Assembly: GCA_012934845.2 (NCBI GenBank)
Contig: WNNJ02001392.1
Location: forward strand, 1-64,000
DNA from: Pomphorhynchus laevis
Taxonomy: Eukaryota; Acanthocephala; Palaeacanthocephala; Echinorhynchida; Pomphorhynchidae
DNA length: 64,000 nucleotides
Direction: 5' to 3'
Below are positions 40,618 through 51,614 of this stretch, piece by piece (within the stretch, counting starts at the first letter, position 1; each line of letters opens with the position of its first letter). The notes below the pieces were generated by a model. That model saw only the letters and a program-made list of their open reading frames with translations. It searched no databases and was not told the DNA's origin. Position numbers and translations under genes: made by a program.

Positions 40618-40779
40618 GCTGGACGACGAATTTACTTGGACACTGGTGTCATTGTTGTCGATAATTGGCTTGTCACATGGTGCAACATGTGATAAGGGTA
40701 TTTATTATTAATAATAAAAATTATTAACAATAAATACTTGTTATAAGATTTTATATAATTAATATCAAGATGAATTATA

Positions 40780-41660
40780 AATTGAAATTAAAAATAAAAA
40801 TCAATTTTTATGAAATGACTAATAGATAATAAACTATGTATCAGAATAAGGATTATAGATTATCAGGAAGAACTACTATGTTATCAGGTTTCGGCCCCTG
40901 TTCATCTACCCAACATAGCAGTGGGGTCAAATACATGCTAATGATGTATTTCCTCTGATAAAACTATCTAGTATAATAGAATGAACAATTGCATACACGA
41001 GCGAGTATCATCATTTGGTCGGCTTCATCAATTATCCTCGTGTGAATTCTTTAATCCTAGATGCAGCACTGTACACTACAATCAGCGTAGGTGGACCTCA
41101 TCAGCAGTGAGCCTACGCCTACCGTTCGTGCTGCTGATGAGGTCCTCACTGCTGATGAGGTCCACCTACGCTGATTGTAGTGTACAGTGCTGCATCTAGG
41201 ATTAAAGAATTCACACGAGGATAATTGATGAAGCCGACCAAATGATGACTATCTAGTATCTTATTCTAATACAAAGTATATTATTTATTATCTATCCATA
41301 AAAATTTGACACTTAAGAGTTTAAATTTATTCTTTATATTATTGTGTTGATTTATATATTTTACTATTTTTTGCTTGATGTTATTTTTATAGTAACCTAG
41401 CTTAAAATATGTATCTATTAAATTATTTAAATGATTTTGAAGACAGCAAATATCATTACATATTGTTGCAATTCTTAAAATTTCATTATTTAATGTATTA
41501 TATTTTATATTATATGGTATGCATGAATGCTCATGCAAAAATATGTTTGTTGTAAATTTAAATATGTCATCTTTACGATATAAATTAATAGTAGTTTTAG
41601 TTAATGTTAATTTAATGTTCATATCTAGATATACACCTTCTTTATCATCAATATTGGTTT
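40780..41660 (-). mobile_element. P1 Penelope-like element, RT C-terminus and 3' end, with inserted hairpin
   Basis: On the - strand 41622-41281 encodes MNIKLTLTKTTINLYRKDD to SVKFLWIDNK followed by a stop. The structured block starts about 9 nt after the stop (41272) and ends at 40838, but is split by the 273-bp insertion at 40975-41247. No GIY-YIG domain is present between RT and the 3' end, so this family looks endonuclease-less. Confidence 0.75.
40975..41247. mobile_element. 273-bp insertion with perfect 103-bp hairpin and 12-bp target-site duplication
   Basis: Flanked by ACTATCTAGTAT at 40963-40974 and 41248-41259. Inside, 41009-41111 is the perfect reverse complement of 41145-41247 with a 33-nt loop. 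The first 34 nt (40975-41008) are outside the hairpin. The P1 sequence is continuous if the insert and one duplicate are removed. It has no coding capacity and resembles a foldback element, but no known family is recognised. Confidence 0.85.
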
Positions 41661-41714
41661 TGTAATTTCTTAGAAAGCATTATCCTACTACAGATCAACG
41701 TTTCAAACATATAT

Positions 41715-42291
41715 CAAATAATACAAATTTATTTAATGTGGCAAATGCGTACAAGCTGCACGCTTACAGGTCCACAAACAAAAATTAAAAAGTCAAGCAG
41801 ATAAATTGTTTAAATAGGATCGGATTTGTCGTTTGAAGCACTGCAGGGAAGTTGATTGGCGTATATGAATGGGCAGATGGTTCCACGATAGAGGAGCAGC
41901 CACCAGGAAAGAGAGGAGTCCAAAGGAGGTAGAGTAGTTTGGGACATGTAAAAGAAGGGAATTACAGGAACGCAAGGAACAGTAAGAAGGACGAGAATTA
42001 TTAAGAAAAGGAAAATTGAGAGATGAAGGGGTATGAAAAGTTACAAGTCGGAAAGCAACGATAATAAGACGAATTTTAACACGACAATAAATTGTAGGCA
42101 AATCGAGAGAAGCAAGATGGTAGGATGTATGATCAAAACAACGAAGACGGAGGAGAATTTGGACGGCAGCGTTGACGATGCGTTGTAGGGGAAGAAGAGT
42201 GGATTTAAGTGAGTTAGGAAATAGACTAAAAAAATAATCGAGTCTAGAAAAAAGAAGAGAAGATATGAGAGTCATACAAGAAGGGAAATCG
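41715..42291 (-). mobile_element. LINE C copy 3 (L2-like), short 3' fragment with target-site duplication
   Basis: Flanked by AAACATATAT at 41705-41714 and 42292-42301. It encodes the ORF2 C-terminus (TLISSLLFSRLDYFFSLFP to RQIRSYLNNLSA). It has more differences from C1 and C2 than those have from each other, so it is somewhat older. The exact 3' end is CATTAAATAAATTTGTATTA followed by TTTG. Confidence 0.9.
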
Positions 42292-43027
42292 AAACATATA
42301 TTTCATATATTTATATTGTTTAGATTCATATTATATATCTAGTCGGGCTTTTGAAATCTAGTCGGGCTTTTGATACGGTGCCCAACAAAATGTTAATTTC
42401 CACCCTTGAGTCTTAAAGTCAATCGCTTAATTATAAGCTGGATTCAAGATTTTCTTAAAGATAGATCATTTGCTGTTCGTGTAGGTCAATGCCTATCGTC
42501 TTATCGTCCTATCACCTCAGGAGTACCACAGGGATCAGTCTTAGGACCCTTGTTGTTTAACATATTTATAAATCAGCTACTAGATTTAATTGAGGATTGT
42601 AGTGTTTTAGCTTTTGCCGACGATGTAAATGTATGGAAATTGATTAAAACCAACAAGGATCGAAATGACTTTCAAAATATCCTAAACATTGTTTATCGAT
42701 GGTCTTTAAACACTGGAATTTCATTGAATATTAAAAAGTGTGCACATATGAGATTAGGTCATAGCAACTTGAGTCAAGAATACTTTATTGGCGATGAGTT
42801 TGTTGTTTCCACTTAGTCCATTCTGGATGTTGGTATAATTGTTCAAAACAATCTGAAAACACGTGCTAACACTGATAGGATTTGTAACGCAGCAAGAAGA
42901 ATGACCTATATTGTCAAAAATTGCTTTAAAGATCTATCTCCCGTTTGTGTTGTGCGTTTATATAATGCTCTTATAAGACCGATATTAGAATATGTGTTGC
43001 CAGTAGTCTTTCCGTGTACGTTTACAG

Positions 43028-43268
43028 AACTGATAGCATAGCAGTTCCTCCTGATGACCTCTAATTCTTATTCTGATACAACGTATGTTATTTATTAGTC
43101 AATTCATAAAAATGACGTTTATTTTAAATTTCAATTTTTTTATTTTAACTTAATTTAATTCCATCTCTGATCCTGGTCTATCCGATCACTTTCTTATTAC
43201 CCTTGATCTCACTCACAACCACACCCCTCCTCACGCACCTACAATCCAACGTCGCCCTTGGAGAAATC
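43028..43268 (+). other. Composite filler DNA: P1 end piece plus LINE D piece
   Basis: 43029-43150 matches the middle of a P1 3' end (from TGATAGCATAGCAG through the AT-rich tail). 43157-43268 matches 45056-45167 of LINE D1 almost exactly. Both pieces are truncated at both ends, and together they replace about 7 bp of LINE B sequence (GAACTTGATCAA...TTAGAGCGC in copy 1). Confidence 0.8.
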
Positions 43269-43549
43269 AGTTAGAGCGCATACTTCGACGGTTTACGCAA
43301 TTATGTCTACAGGTACGATATCTTCCCTATGAAGCACGAATAAAAAGTTTGAATATGCCGACAGTGCGTGAAAGGTTCCTTCTTTTCGACCTTCTAGCTA
43401 TGTATCGACTAGTTAATAAAGATGAAAATTTTCCAGCAAATAGAGTTGAACTCAATGAACGGGATGGACGTAGAGGGCACTCGAAAGTACTAGTAGTACA
43501 TGAGCACGGAAAATACCCTCGTCATTTCCGACTGTCTCATCGAGCGGTG

Positions 43550-43586
43550 AATATTTGGAATCGTCTTCCAGACGATTCCAATATTA
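43550..43586. repeat. Snapback inverted repeat inside LINE B2
   Basis: AATATTTGGAATCGTCT is followed by a 3-nt loop and AGACGATTCCAATATT, an inverted copy of LINE B coding sequence with one base missing. In copy 1 the sequence continues normally at this point, so the inverted arm marks a deletion junction. Confidence 0.85.
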
Positions 43587-43699
43587 TTCTATATATATAC
43601 TGAACGATTTTTTGATTTTTTTCCTGTATTTATTTGTTTTTTATTTGAGCGGTCAAAACAGCCATATGGCTATGACCTGTATTAATAATAAAATAAATA

Positions 43700-44168
43700 A
43701 TCATTTTATACAATTTATTATTATGTCAAGTAATAATTTAAAATTGAAATTTAAAATAAAAGTTAATTTTTATGAATTGACTAATAAATAACAGACGATG
43801 CATAAGAATAAAGATTAGAGGTCATCAGAAGAAACTGATAAATGTTTTAATTAAAATGTGCTTGCAAGTTACACTCAACGGATCAAATCAGCTAATTGAG
43901 TCTACGTATTTAATATAATTATAAAATAAACAAAACATAATAATGCTAAATCAAAATTTAATAATTAAATAATAAAATTAATAATTGTTTTTAGATTTTC
44001 TATAATTTAAATTAAGTTAAAATAAAAAAAATTGAAATTTAAAATAAACGTCATTTTTATGAATTGACTAATAAATAACATACGTTGTATCAGAATAAGA
44101 ATTAGAGGTCATCAGGAGGAACTGCTATGCTATCAGTTTTCGGCCCTTATTCCTCGACCCAACATAAC
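43700..44168 (-). mobile_element. Two P1 3'-end fragments in tandem
   Basis: 43700-43842 holds a P1 tail and the first part of the structured block (ending AGAAACTGATA). 43880-44168 holds another tail from the family terminus through the block start to AACATAACAG, where LINE D1 begins. Both are - strand and truncated within the block. Confidence 0.6.
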
Positions 44169-47100
44169 AGTTTTCTTTAGTTTAAAAACTATCCTCTCTC
44201 AACGATTCAAACTCATGTCATCTTCAACCACTCGAATTTTCCCCGATCGCGCCCTTCTGAAATCGCTCAAATCTCTTCAGCCCGCATCGAAAAACGCCGT
44301 CGCGAGGAAAACGGCGAAACCTCACTCTCAATCCGAAACATAGACGAAAATTTTCAAGTTATCCACACCCGTCAAAATTCGATGGCGCTCCATCTCTTCT
44401 GTGTGTCTTTTCCACTAGACTCTTTCGCCACAACACACGGTTTCCGCCTCGGTCTCCTCCACACTAGATCTATTCTCAATAAATCCGATCTTATCCTCAA
44501 CCTATTCACCAAGCAATCCATCGATCTCTTCTGCCTCACCGAATCCTGGCACTCAGTTTCCGACGACCTTTCCATTCGCCGTCTGCTTTCTGCCGGTTAC
44601 TCCCTAGTCGAATCCGCCCACCCTCTCAGCTCATGCCCTTCTAAATCTTCTAATCATGGCGGCATCGTCGCATTCGCGCATCACCCAGCGTCTCTTCGCA
44701 AAATCAATCCCCCTTTCAGTCCTTGCTCTTTTGAATTGCTCACTTGTCGTTATTCTAACCCGATCACTCTAGATCTCGCCATTGTATACCGTCCTGGTTC
44801 ATCAGCTCCTACAGCCTTATTTTTTACCGAACTCGCTGACCTCCTTTCTCATTGTTCTTTGTCCTCAATCCCTTCACTCATTCTAGGCGACTTCAATATC
44901 CGCCAAGACCGCCCCTCTTCCACAGATTCCATCCGCTTTCATCAACATTCTATCCAACTACAATTACAAACTAATCTCCACTGCCCCCACACATATACTT
45001 TGTGGGGCACTCGACATCATCGCTGTCCCCGATCATTTTGCTGTCTACACCTCACTGTCCATCTCTGATCCTGGTCTATCCGATCACTTTCTTATTACCC
45101 TTGATCTCACTCACAACCACACCCCTCCTCACACACCTACAATCCAACGTCGCCCTTGGAGAAATCTCGACCTCTCCCTTATCCGCTCTGCCTTACTCAA
45201 ATCGTCTCTATAATTACCCACAAAAACATATTCATCTACTTACTATCTCGCCTTTCTTTTCGACTCTGAACTCACATCCACTCCCGATAATCTCTTGCCC
45301 TTCAAGTCTCACCCACACCGTCGCTTGCACCGTGCCCCATGGTTTGACATCCAATGCCTACTATCAAAGCGTCGACTCCGCCATGCTTTTCAAGTCTATC
45401 ACCGCTCTCTCAGACGTGATTTCCGCTCGATTACTCCGTCTTTCCGTGATTCCTATCTTGCTCTTCGCCGGTCTCATCTCAACCTACTACGTACCAAATG
45501 CAACTCTTTCTGGCAGCCTAAAGTCATCACTTCATTCAACTTTTAGACACTCTGGCATACTTTTAACTCAATCCTTGCTCGCTCCTCTTCGCCGTGCACC
45601 ATCAATGACAATGATTATTCGTCATTTCTCCAGACTAAAGTATCCACGCTGCTCTCTCACACCCCGGTCTCCATCCTATCCCACTCTGCCCCGCCTAGCC
45701 TCATCCTTCCGGAACTCTTTCATCTTCTCCCTGTCTCACCTACAGAAATATCATCTGTCCTCATGTCCTTGCCATACAAAAACCTCACCCGCCGATCCCC
45801 TGCCTACCCACATATTAAAATCTATATGCTCATCGATATCCCCATTTCTCACAACCTTGTTTAACTCGTCCATCCGCAGTCGTATCTTTCCTTCACACTG
45901 GAAATCCGCAATCGTTCGTCCCCTCCTTAAAAAACAATCGCTCGACTCCTCCCTTCCTTCTAGCTATCGCCCCATTTCGCTACTCCCTACTCTTCCTAAT
46001 CTCTTAGAACCCCTCATCTTAATACAAATCAACGCTTATCACTCCTCATCCAATCTGTACCCTCCTTTCCAATCCGCTTTCCGCTCTAATCACTCGACAG
46101 AAATCGCATGCATAAAAGTGTACAACGACTTACTCATTTCTCGAGACAAGGCTCTATATAGTGTTCTCATCTCCCTTGACCTCTCCTTCGCATTCGACAT
46201 TGTCGACCACTCTGTTCTCCTTTCTCGCCTTCGTTATGATTACGGCTTTTCTTCCTCCTCCGTAGCATGGTTCGACTCATATCTATCCGACCGTTCCTTT
46301 CGCGTCTGTTCTAATTCATCATCCTCCCCTCCCATCCCTATTTTTTGCGGGGTCCCACGAGGTTCAGTCATAGGTACCATGCTTTTCTCTGTTCTGCTTG
46401 CCGATCTCTCTCCGTTTATCAAACCTTACTCCTTTAACGTCATGCAACACGCCGATGACATTCTAATCTATGATTATGCACCCGCACATCGCATACACGA
46501 TATCGCCATTTCTGCCTTTAACTGTCTTTCTTCTATCTACAAACGTATCTGTAATCTCCATCTCGTTCTAAACCCTGAAAAGTCCAAAATAATGTGGATC
46601 ATCCCCCGTAAACCAAACATATCTCCTCCTATTGTTTATTTTGCCTCATCGATCATCCCTATAGTCCACAATCTCACTTTCTTAGGCTTCCATTTCGATG
46701 ATCACCTTTCCCTTAAACCCTTCTTCCGTGACAAGGTCCGCTCGTCTAACTTAATTCTCCGTTACATCCGCCGTATCCGCCCCCTTATCGACTTCCGTTC
46801 TTGTATGTCTCTTCTTTCATCGCTTCTTTTCCCTAAAATCGATTACTGCCTTAGCCTTTTCGCCAATTCTCCAAAATCCATCATCCTACCCCTACAACGA
46901 ATAATCAACACCGCCGTTCGAGTGCTCTTTCGTCTCCGTCGCTTCGACCACACATCCACATATCTTGCCCAACTCTCCTGGCCCACCATCCACATCCGCA
47001 TCAAACTCCGCCTTCTTCTCGTTACTTTTCGTCTCATCGCTGTCGGCTCCCCATCGGTCATCAATTTTCCTTTCTTAGACGATAGTCGCCCCACCTCGCT

Positions 47101-47370
47101 ATCGCTTCGTTCCTGTCATACCCTCTTACTCCACGTTCCTAATTACTCCAACAACTACGGTCTCCGATCCTTCCTTGTCGCCGCCTCACTCGCCTGGAAT
47201 CAACTTTCTCTCGACGTCCGCCGCGCTCCCTCCTTTATCACATTCAAACACCTCCTCCGTTCACACCTTCTCGACACCTGATTCACAGTCTTGTTTTGTT
47301 GTGGTCATGTAAGCGTGCGCTGGCACGCATTTGCCACGTTAAAATAAATCGTTTTTTATTTTTTTTAAAA
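44169..47370 (+). mobile_element. LINE D copy 1 (L2-like), GC-rich, decayed
   Basis: Much richer in C and G than its surroundings. It begins in ORF1 near its C-terminus (RIFPDRAPSEIAQ, ARIEKRRREENGETSLSIRN), which overlaps the ORF2 ATG at 44382, and ends at CACGTTAAAATAAATCG near 47350. It is related to LINE C but clearly a separate family. Several frameshifts break ORF2. Confidence 0.88.
44382..47281 (+). pseudogene. LINE D ORF2, frameshifted and with altered RT motifs
   Basis: Endonuclease part (44382-45000): LHTRSILNKSDLIL, CLTESWHSVSDD, SNHGGIVAFAHHP, LGDFNIRQDRP. The frame breaks near 44945, with further breaks between 45190 and 45560. The RT part runs open to 47281: SYRPISLLPTLPNLLE, FQSAFRSNHSTEIACIK, SLDLSFAFDIVDH, CGVPRGSVIGTMLF, QHADDILIY. 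His replaces Tyr before the ADD box (CAC at 46448) and PQGS is PRGS. The C-terminus NNYGLRSFLVAASLAWNQL is intact. Not functional. Confidence 0.85.
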
Positions 47371-47725
47371 AACATTTAAACCGAAAACGTTAAAAACATT
47401 TTATTCTATAATTTTCGATGATTAATTTTATTTTCCTTTTACATAAAATTATATTATCGCTATCAGCTAAATGCAGGCTAATACATGAAGCAATCAGTTA
47501 ATAAACTTTATGAACGCACTCCAAGTGGTATTTTTTTTTAATTACTCTGTGTCTGTATCGTGTTTTGTGTGCCTTAAAAATGTTTTCGGTTTTTACAAAA
47601 TTGATTATACATATATTACTAATATTTTATTATTTTATGTATCTTATATGTTATCATTTGTTAAAGAATAAGAAATGTTTTTAGTGGAAAAGGGGTCTTG
47701 CGAAAATTACTAATGTTTGTTTCAG
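47371..47725 (+). other. EXOC2 upstream region
   Basis: AT-rich DNA between the LINE D end and the EXOC2 start codon. It ends in a splice acceptor (tttgtttcag) immediately before the ATG, so part of it is either an intron behind an unseen 5' UTR exon or the outron of a trans-spliced transcript. No promoter element can be assigned with confidence. Confidence 0.4.
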
Positions 47726-47837
47726 ATGGACGAAGTCAAACCGCTTGTTACTGGTATTTCCCCGAATGAGGGAATACCGGGAACAAAGGTTATTTTACGA
47801 GGAGAGAATCTGGGTCTTTTACGCAGTGATATTATAA
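47726..47837 (+). CDS. EXOC2: EXOC2 (Sec5) exon 1: start codon and first half of IPT/TIG domain
   Basis: Encodes [20 protein letters not shown] then [10 protein letters not shown], near-identical to the start of vertebrate Sec5 ([24 protein letters not shown]). Sec5 is a subunit of the exocyst, which tethers secretory vesicles to the plasma membrane. The IPT/TIG domain binds GTP-loaded Ral. Residues equivalent to human T11 and R27, known to contact RalA, are present (T9, R25). The ATG directly follows the acceptor AG. The donor is GTACAC in phase 1, and a 49-nt intron follows. Confidence 0.95.
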
Positions 47838-47886
47838 GTACACTAACCTGTTTATATAATGTGTTTATTATAAATGCACTTTTTAG

Positions 47887-48057
47887 GTGTCAAAATATGC
47901 GGTTATGAGTGTGTTTCTTCCTTGGAATACATGTCAAGTAGCAAAATCGCGGTAAGGACAGGTCGATCCATCGGTAGAGGGGACATTGTAATTGAAACCA
48001 AGTCAGCAGGAATAGGAAGCAGCTTAGTTGAATATACCGGCAAATTGGATAAAGTTG
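47887..48057 (+). CDS. EXOC2: EXOC2 exon 2: rest of IPT/TIG domain
   Basis: Encodes (S)[19 protein letters not shown], then [20 protein letters not shown] and [17 protein letters not shown], aligning with ICGHNCLLTAEWMSASKI and GDIIVTTKSGGRGTS of human Sec5. Covers residues about 38-94. The donor GTGAGT is in phase 1. The following intron (48058-51442) is 3.4 kb and contains an RT-bearing element relic. Confidence 0.95.
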
Positions 48058-48559
48058 GTGAGTTGACTAAAGCTTTCAATTTTTTCGTCTTATTTTTAAA
48101 CATTTTAATTTTTATTTAAAATATCCTAGAGAGATAACACATACAAGAATATACACAAAGTTAAAATTGTTCTGTTTGATTACAAGTCTTATTATACGAC
48201 AAGAACACCTATTACACTGATCCTCTCTATCCAATTTAACTGATTACAATCAATTATCAACTCCAATGTCCGAACCAGACGAAGTCGAACCGTTCGAGAA
48301 TTCGCGCGATCGCGTAATTGATTTGAACGTTACGGCGACTTACCACGTGACTCTTTTGCTGTGTACGATTGAAGATTGCGATCACAGATTGACGCAAGCG
48401 CATATTAAATCACAAAGTCGTTCGAGTCGTATCCCCGGCACGTATCTACGAGAATTTAGATCAACGACTAACACCTCGAATTATTATAAAGACGAATCAA
48501 ATACGTGCACAAAAGGATTAACCGTTTCACATTTAGCGTGTATAAAGATACCTCTCCTC

Positions 48560-50345
48560 CAGCGAGGAGAATGCAAAGTATGATACTTAACGTTTACGAT
48601 AACTTCCACAGGTGTAATTCGCATGCACGGCGTAGGACTCGGTTGTGCTGCCTCCGGTCAGCCACCATTATGAATCATATCGATCAATGCTGCGTCCTCT
48701 CCAGGATCGGTTAACCGCTGTGATTTCCGCATAGCCGCAGTTAATCTGCTAAGGAGTAATATTCGGATGATTAGGAGAATTCCACGCGCTGCTATGCCGG
48801 CGGTGGCTAGCTATCTTACTCACCCGTTATTGATTGTTGTTTCAGATCCGTTTTTGGTAGATGCATGGTTCGAGTTGCTGACTTTCGCTAAATCAGTGTT
48901 GCGCCTGTCAAACGATATCGTAGACTCAGTTGAGGCCGTTCAGCAAGGCGATTCGCTTAGCTCACTACTTTTCTGCTAGCAATTAATCCCATATTCACTC
49001 ACTGCACCTACGCTGTAAATATTTGGTATTTGGATGATTGTTCCATCGTCGGAAACGTAGATCAGTGGTCCGGGATATCAGGATGATCGAATACTGGGCG
49101 GTCCAATAGATATGTGTCTTAATGCATCCAAATGCGAGATTATCGACCTACTCGCAGTCGAAAATGTTCGTGATGCCCTACTAACCGCCAAAGTTGTAGT
49201 CAGTGACGCGGAATTACCTGGTCATCCATCGGATGTCTTTAATATCCGGATGCCTATTTATCAAAGGCCTTGTTGTAGTGGGTAAGTAAGCTTGCTAAAC
49301 ACGATGCAATTTTTTACTGAGACGAAAGGTAACCCTTCCCAAGATTTAATAACTGTTAAGAACTTCGCGGTGTTTCCGTAGTTCGCTTATCGCATCTAAG
49401 CATGACACGCTGAAATCTTTTACTCTCGACTCTGAACCTGATCATGGGCAAAGAAGCATGACGCCAGACAACGCTTTTGATCGACTTGAGCGGCCTCGGC
49501 CTTGCTATGGCTCAGAACGTCGCAATTTAATCTTGCTGTGCTATTGCCGCATCCAGTACGTCTTGGTAAAAGAATACTCGGACAGGATCTGAACACCGGT
49601 TCAGGTTGTAATAGCAACTTTTCACAGCTGCCGTATTGGAATGGTGGTCCTTGTAAAAGCCTGATCTTCGAATGGAATTAATATCTCAGAAACAGTGACC
49701 AAGGCCATTACATTTAGCATGTTTTTGGTTGTTGGTGGATGGGGTATCATCCGCGAAGTCGAAAGCTCAATTGTTGGTTGTTTTCACAAAGCACTCTGTT
49801 GATTTTCTTCAAGCATTGCTCATATCCGCATAGAAAAGGAGGTTAGGTGACTTTTCTATTACCACATCGTTTGCACTGATTATAGGTGTCGACTTCTGCT
49901 GGGCATTTTAGTATAGGAGTGGGTCGTTTGCGATAGCGCAGCTACTCACGATCTCGATTGCGGTATTTCCTAAGCCGTCATGCCCGTAAAGCGGAGGTCA
50001 ACTGTATCATTCGGAGAAGTTTAATGGCTGCAGATCTACCTAATCGTCTTGAACCTATGTGTCTGTTAGAACCGACTGCAAGCGATTAGACGAAGGTACA
50101 TCGTCGCTTGGAATTAACTGATTGTGCATCGCCTGGAACTTTACGTGTCCGAATACCTGTGCTCAAAGCAACCAGCACTTAGCGGTTTTGTGGCGCTGGA
50201 ATTGTAGCAAAGAAGTCTGAAACCCGAAAATACCGAAAATATGTAGATTTTGACCCTTTCGAGCACATGCTTACACCGATAATCATCGAGATAATATGCG
50301 CTGTGGGCACCGATGTACAAATTGTTCATTTGTAGATTGGTTTTT
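48560..50345 (+). mobile_element. RT-bearing element relic (QQGDSL...LLFC / DFTCP family) in EXOC2 intron
   Basis: A GC-richer block in the second EXOC2 intron. Encodes a motif B-like VEAVQQGDSLSSLLFC (near 48935), NASKCEIIDL (near 49120), and toward the end INWLCIAWNFTCPNTCAQS (near 50120), matching the order in a widespread invertebrate RT protein family with a WDFTCPDT.A.S ending. The class is uncertain and differs in detail from 13560-15990. Many frame breaks. The segment 49650-50000 could not be assigned in detail. Confidence 0.55.
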
Positions 50346-51442
50346 TAAAGATTTTTAATAATTAGCTTATTAATTAGCTTTCAATTAAAATAATTAAATC
50401 AACATAGAACGCTTAAATTATTTAAGAACTTAATTATTTAGAACGCTTAAAATTATTTATTAATGAAGAAAATTTAAATTTTGTTTGTGCTGATTAAATG
50501 TATTTTTCAATTTTTAATGTATTTTGAACTTTAACTTTTTATTTTCATTAAATTAAAATTTTTCAAATCTCAATTAATTTCCATTAAACTTTTACGTTCG
50601 AACTAAAACCATTAATCGATACTCATTGTTCGTGCATTCTGTAACGATTATATTTCTGGCTGATCAATGGTTTCAATATTTTACCCATGTACGATTGGAA
50701 ATATAGCGAAATTATTGTTAAACTAGTTGATTATGGTATTTTATGATCTACAATTATCTACAGATGATATTCATGCATGATACCTGGCCACTTGTAGCTA
50801 CAGAGATAAAGAAATTCTGAAGTTGAGCAAATTTTTCATGTAGAATTTTAAATTATCGTTATTTAAGCATTCAAGAAGTTTAAAAAATTTGGTTGTTTAA
50901 ATTTTGACATCAAATTTTATAGAATTAATTTTATTAGCCACCTTTGTTTATATAATATATTACACATTATCCATTTAGTTTGCATATGTGGTATGCATTG
51001 AGTTGTATATACATTGAGTTATATATACATTGTAATATTTCATGCTTCAGAATTTAATTTGAAATCGATCTTCTTATTCTACTTTACCGATATATCGTCA
51101 AGTGATTCATTGTCTATATATCGACCAGAGATTAATTCAGATTAATGAAATTAAACTGAATCAGATGATCTATTCAAATTCAATTGATACATTCCTCATT
51201 TATGAGAATTCATCCTTTATAAGATAAGCATAAAATTATTCTATTGTAATCATTATTTTTCATGAATCCAGATTTATTTTATATCGATGGTGTGTCTTGT
51301 ATCCAATATTTAGAAAAACAAAAGAAATTTAATCAACGATTTTTCAAGACAAAGATCGTTTAATTTTATAATATATAAGCATTTAATAAGATAAATTATA
51401 GTTTACTATTTTTAAGAGCAAACTTTTAATCATTTATTACAG
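50346..51442. other. AT-rich intron DNA, nothing recognised
   Basis: Rest of the second EXOC2 intron. Very AT-rich, with short runs of ATATAC and ATTGAGTT repeats near 51000. No coding segment or element end seen. Confidence 0.5.
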
Positions 51443-51566
51443 GGCCGTTACAGGAAGTTGCATATTGGGCAGAAGAAGATATTCCGGCTGTAGTCGGTGT
51501 TATCGGTCGTGCACAAACTGCAGGAACACTATCACAGGATCTCCTTGGAATGCAAGACTCAATAAT
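51443..51566 (+). CDS. EXOC2: EXOC2 exon 3: post-TIG linker
   Basis: Acceptor ttacag, donor AAT|GTATTT. Encodes GPLQEVAYWAEEDIPAVVG and ends LSQDLLGMQDSI. The first part aligns with the IGILDQSAVWVDE stretch after the TIG domain in human Sec5; the rest is a less conserved linker. 124 nt, entering in phase 1 and leaving in phase 2. A 48-nt intron follows. Confidence 0.85.
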
Positions 51567-51614
51567 GTATTTCTAATAATCTGTTTATTCATATACAATC
51601 TATTAGCATTGCAG

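Larger units (their letters stand above)
37050..40690 (-). mobile_element. LINE E (CR1-like), 5'-truncated in ORF1
   Basis: The 3' end on the - strand carries AGCC...GGCT (37099-37112) and an ATAATAATTATT tail near 37070. ORF2 and about 190 codons of ORF1 are present, but the ORF1 zinc-binding N-terminus is missing, so the copy ends near 40690. The frame is open apart from one frameshift near the ORF2 end. It is distinct from A, B and F in sequence. Confidence 0.9.
42340..43690 (+). mobile_element. LINE B copy 2, rearranged 3' part
   Basis: Begins with a duplicated CTAGTCGGGCTTTTGA and RT motif A, and continues through motif B and AFADDVNVW with an internal stop near 42814. A 241-bp filler (43028-43268) replaces a few bases, then the ORF2 end continues (43269-43603) up to a snapback at 43550-43586, where part of the C-terminus is lost. 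The 3' UTR has AGCC-ATAT-GGCT and a TAATAATAAAATAAATAA tail. Very similar to copy 1. Confidence 0.85.

Noticed and set aside
41137-41160. CTGATGAGG words in the 41009-41247 hairpin as a hammerhead
   Set aside because: No GAAA core follows in either orientation; the words result from the repeat itself.
48266-48583. 105-codon open frame in EXOC2 intron 2
   Set aside because: No recognisable family and no splice context; probably part of the flanking element debris.
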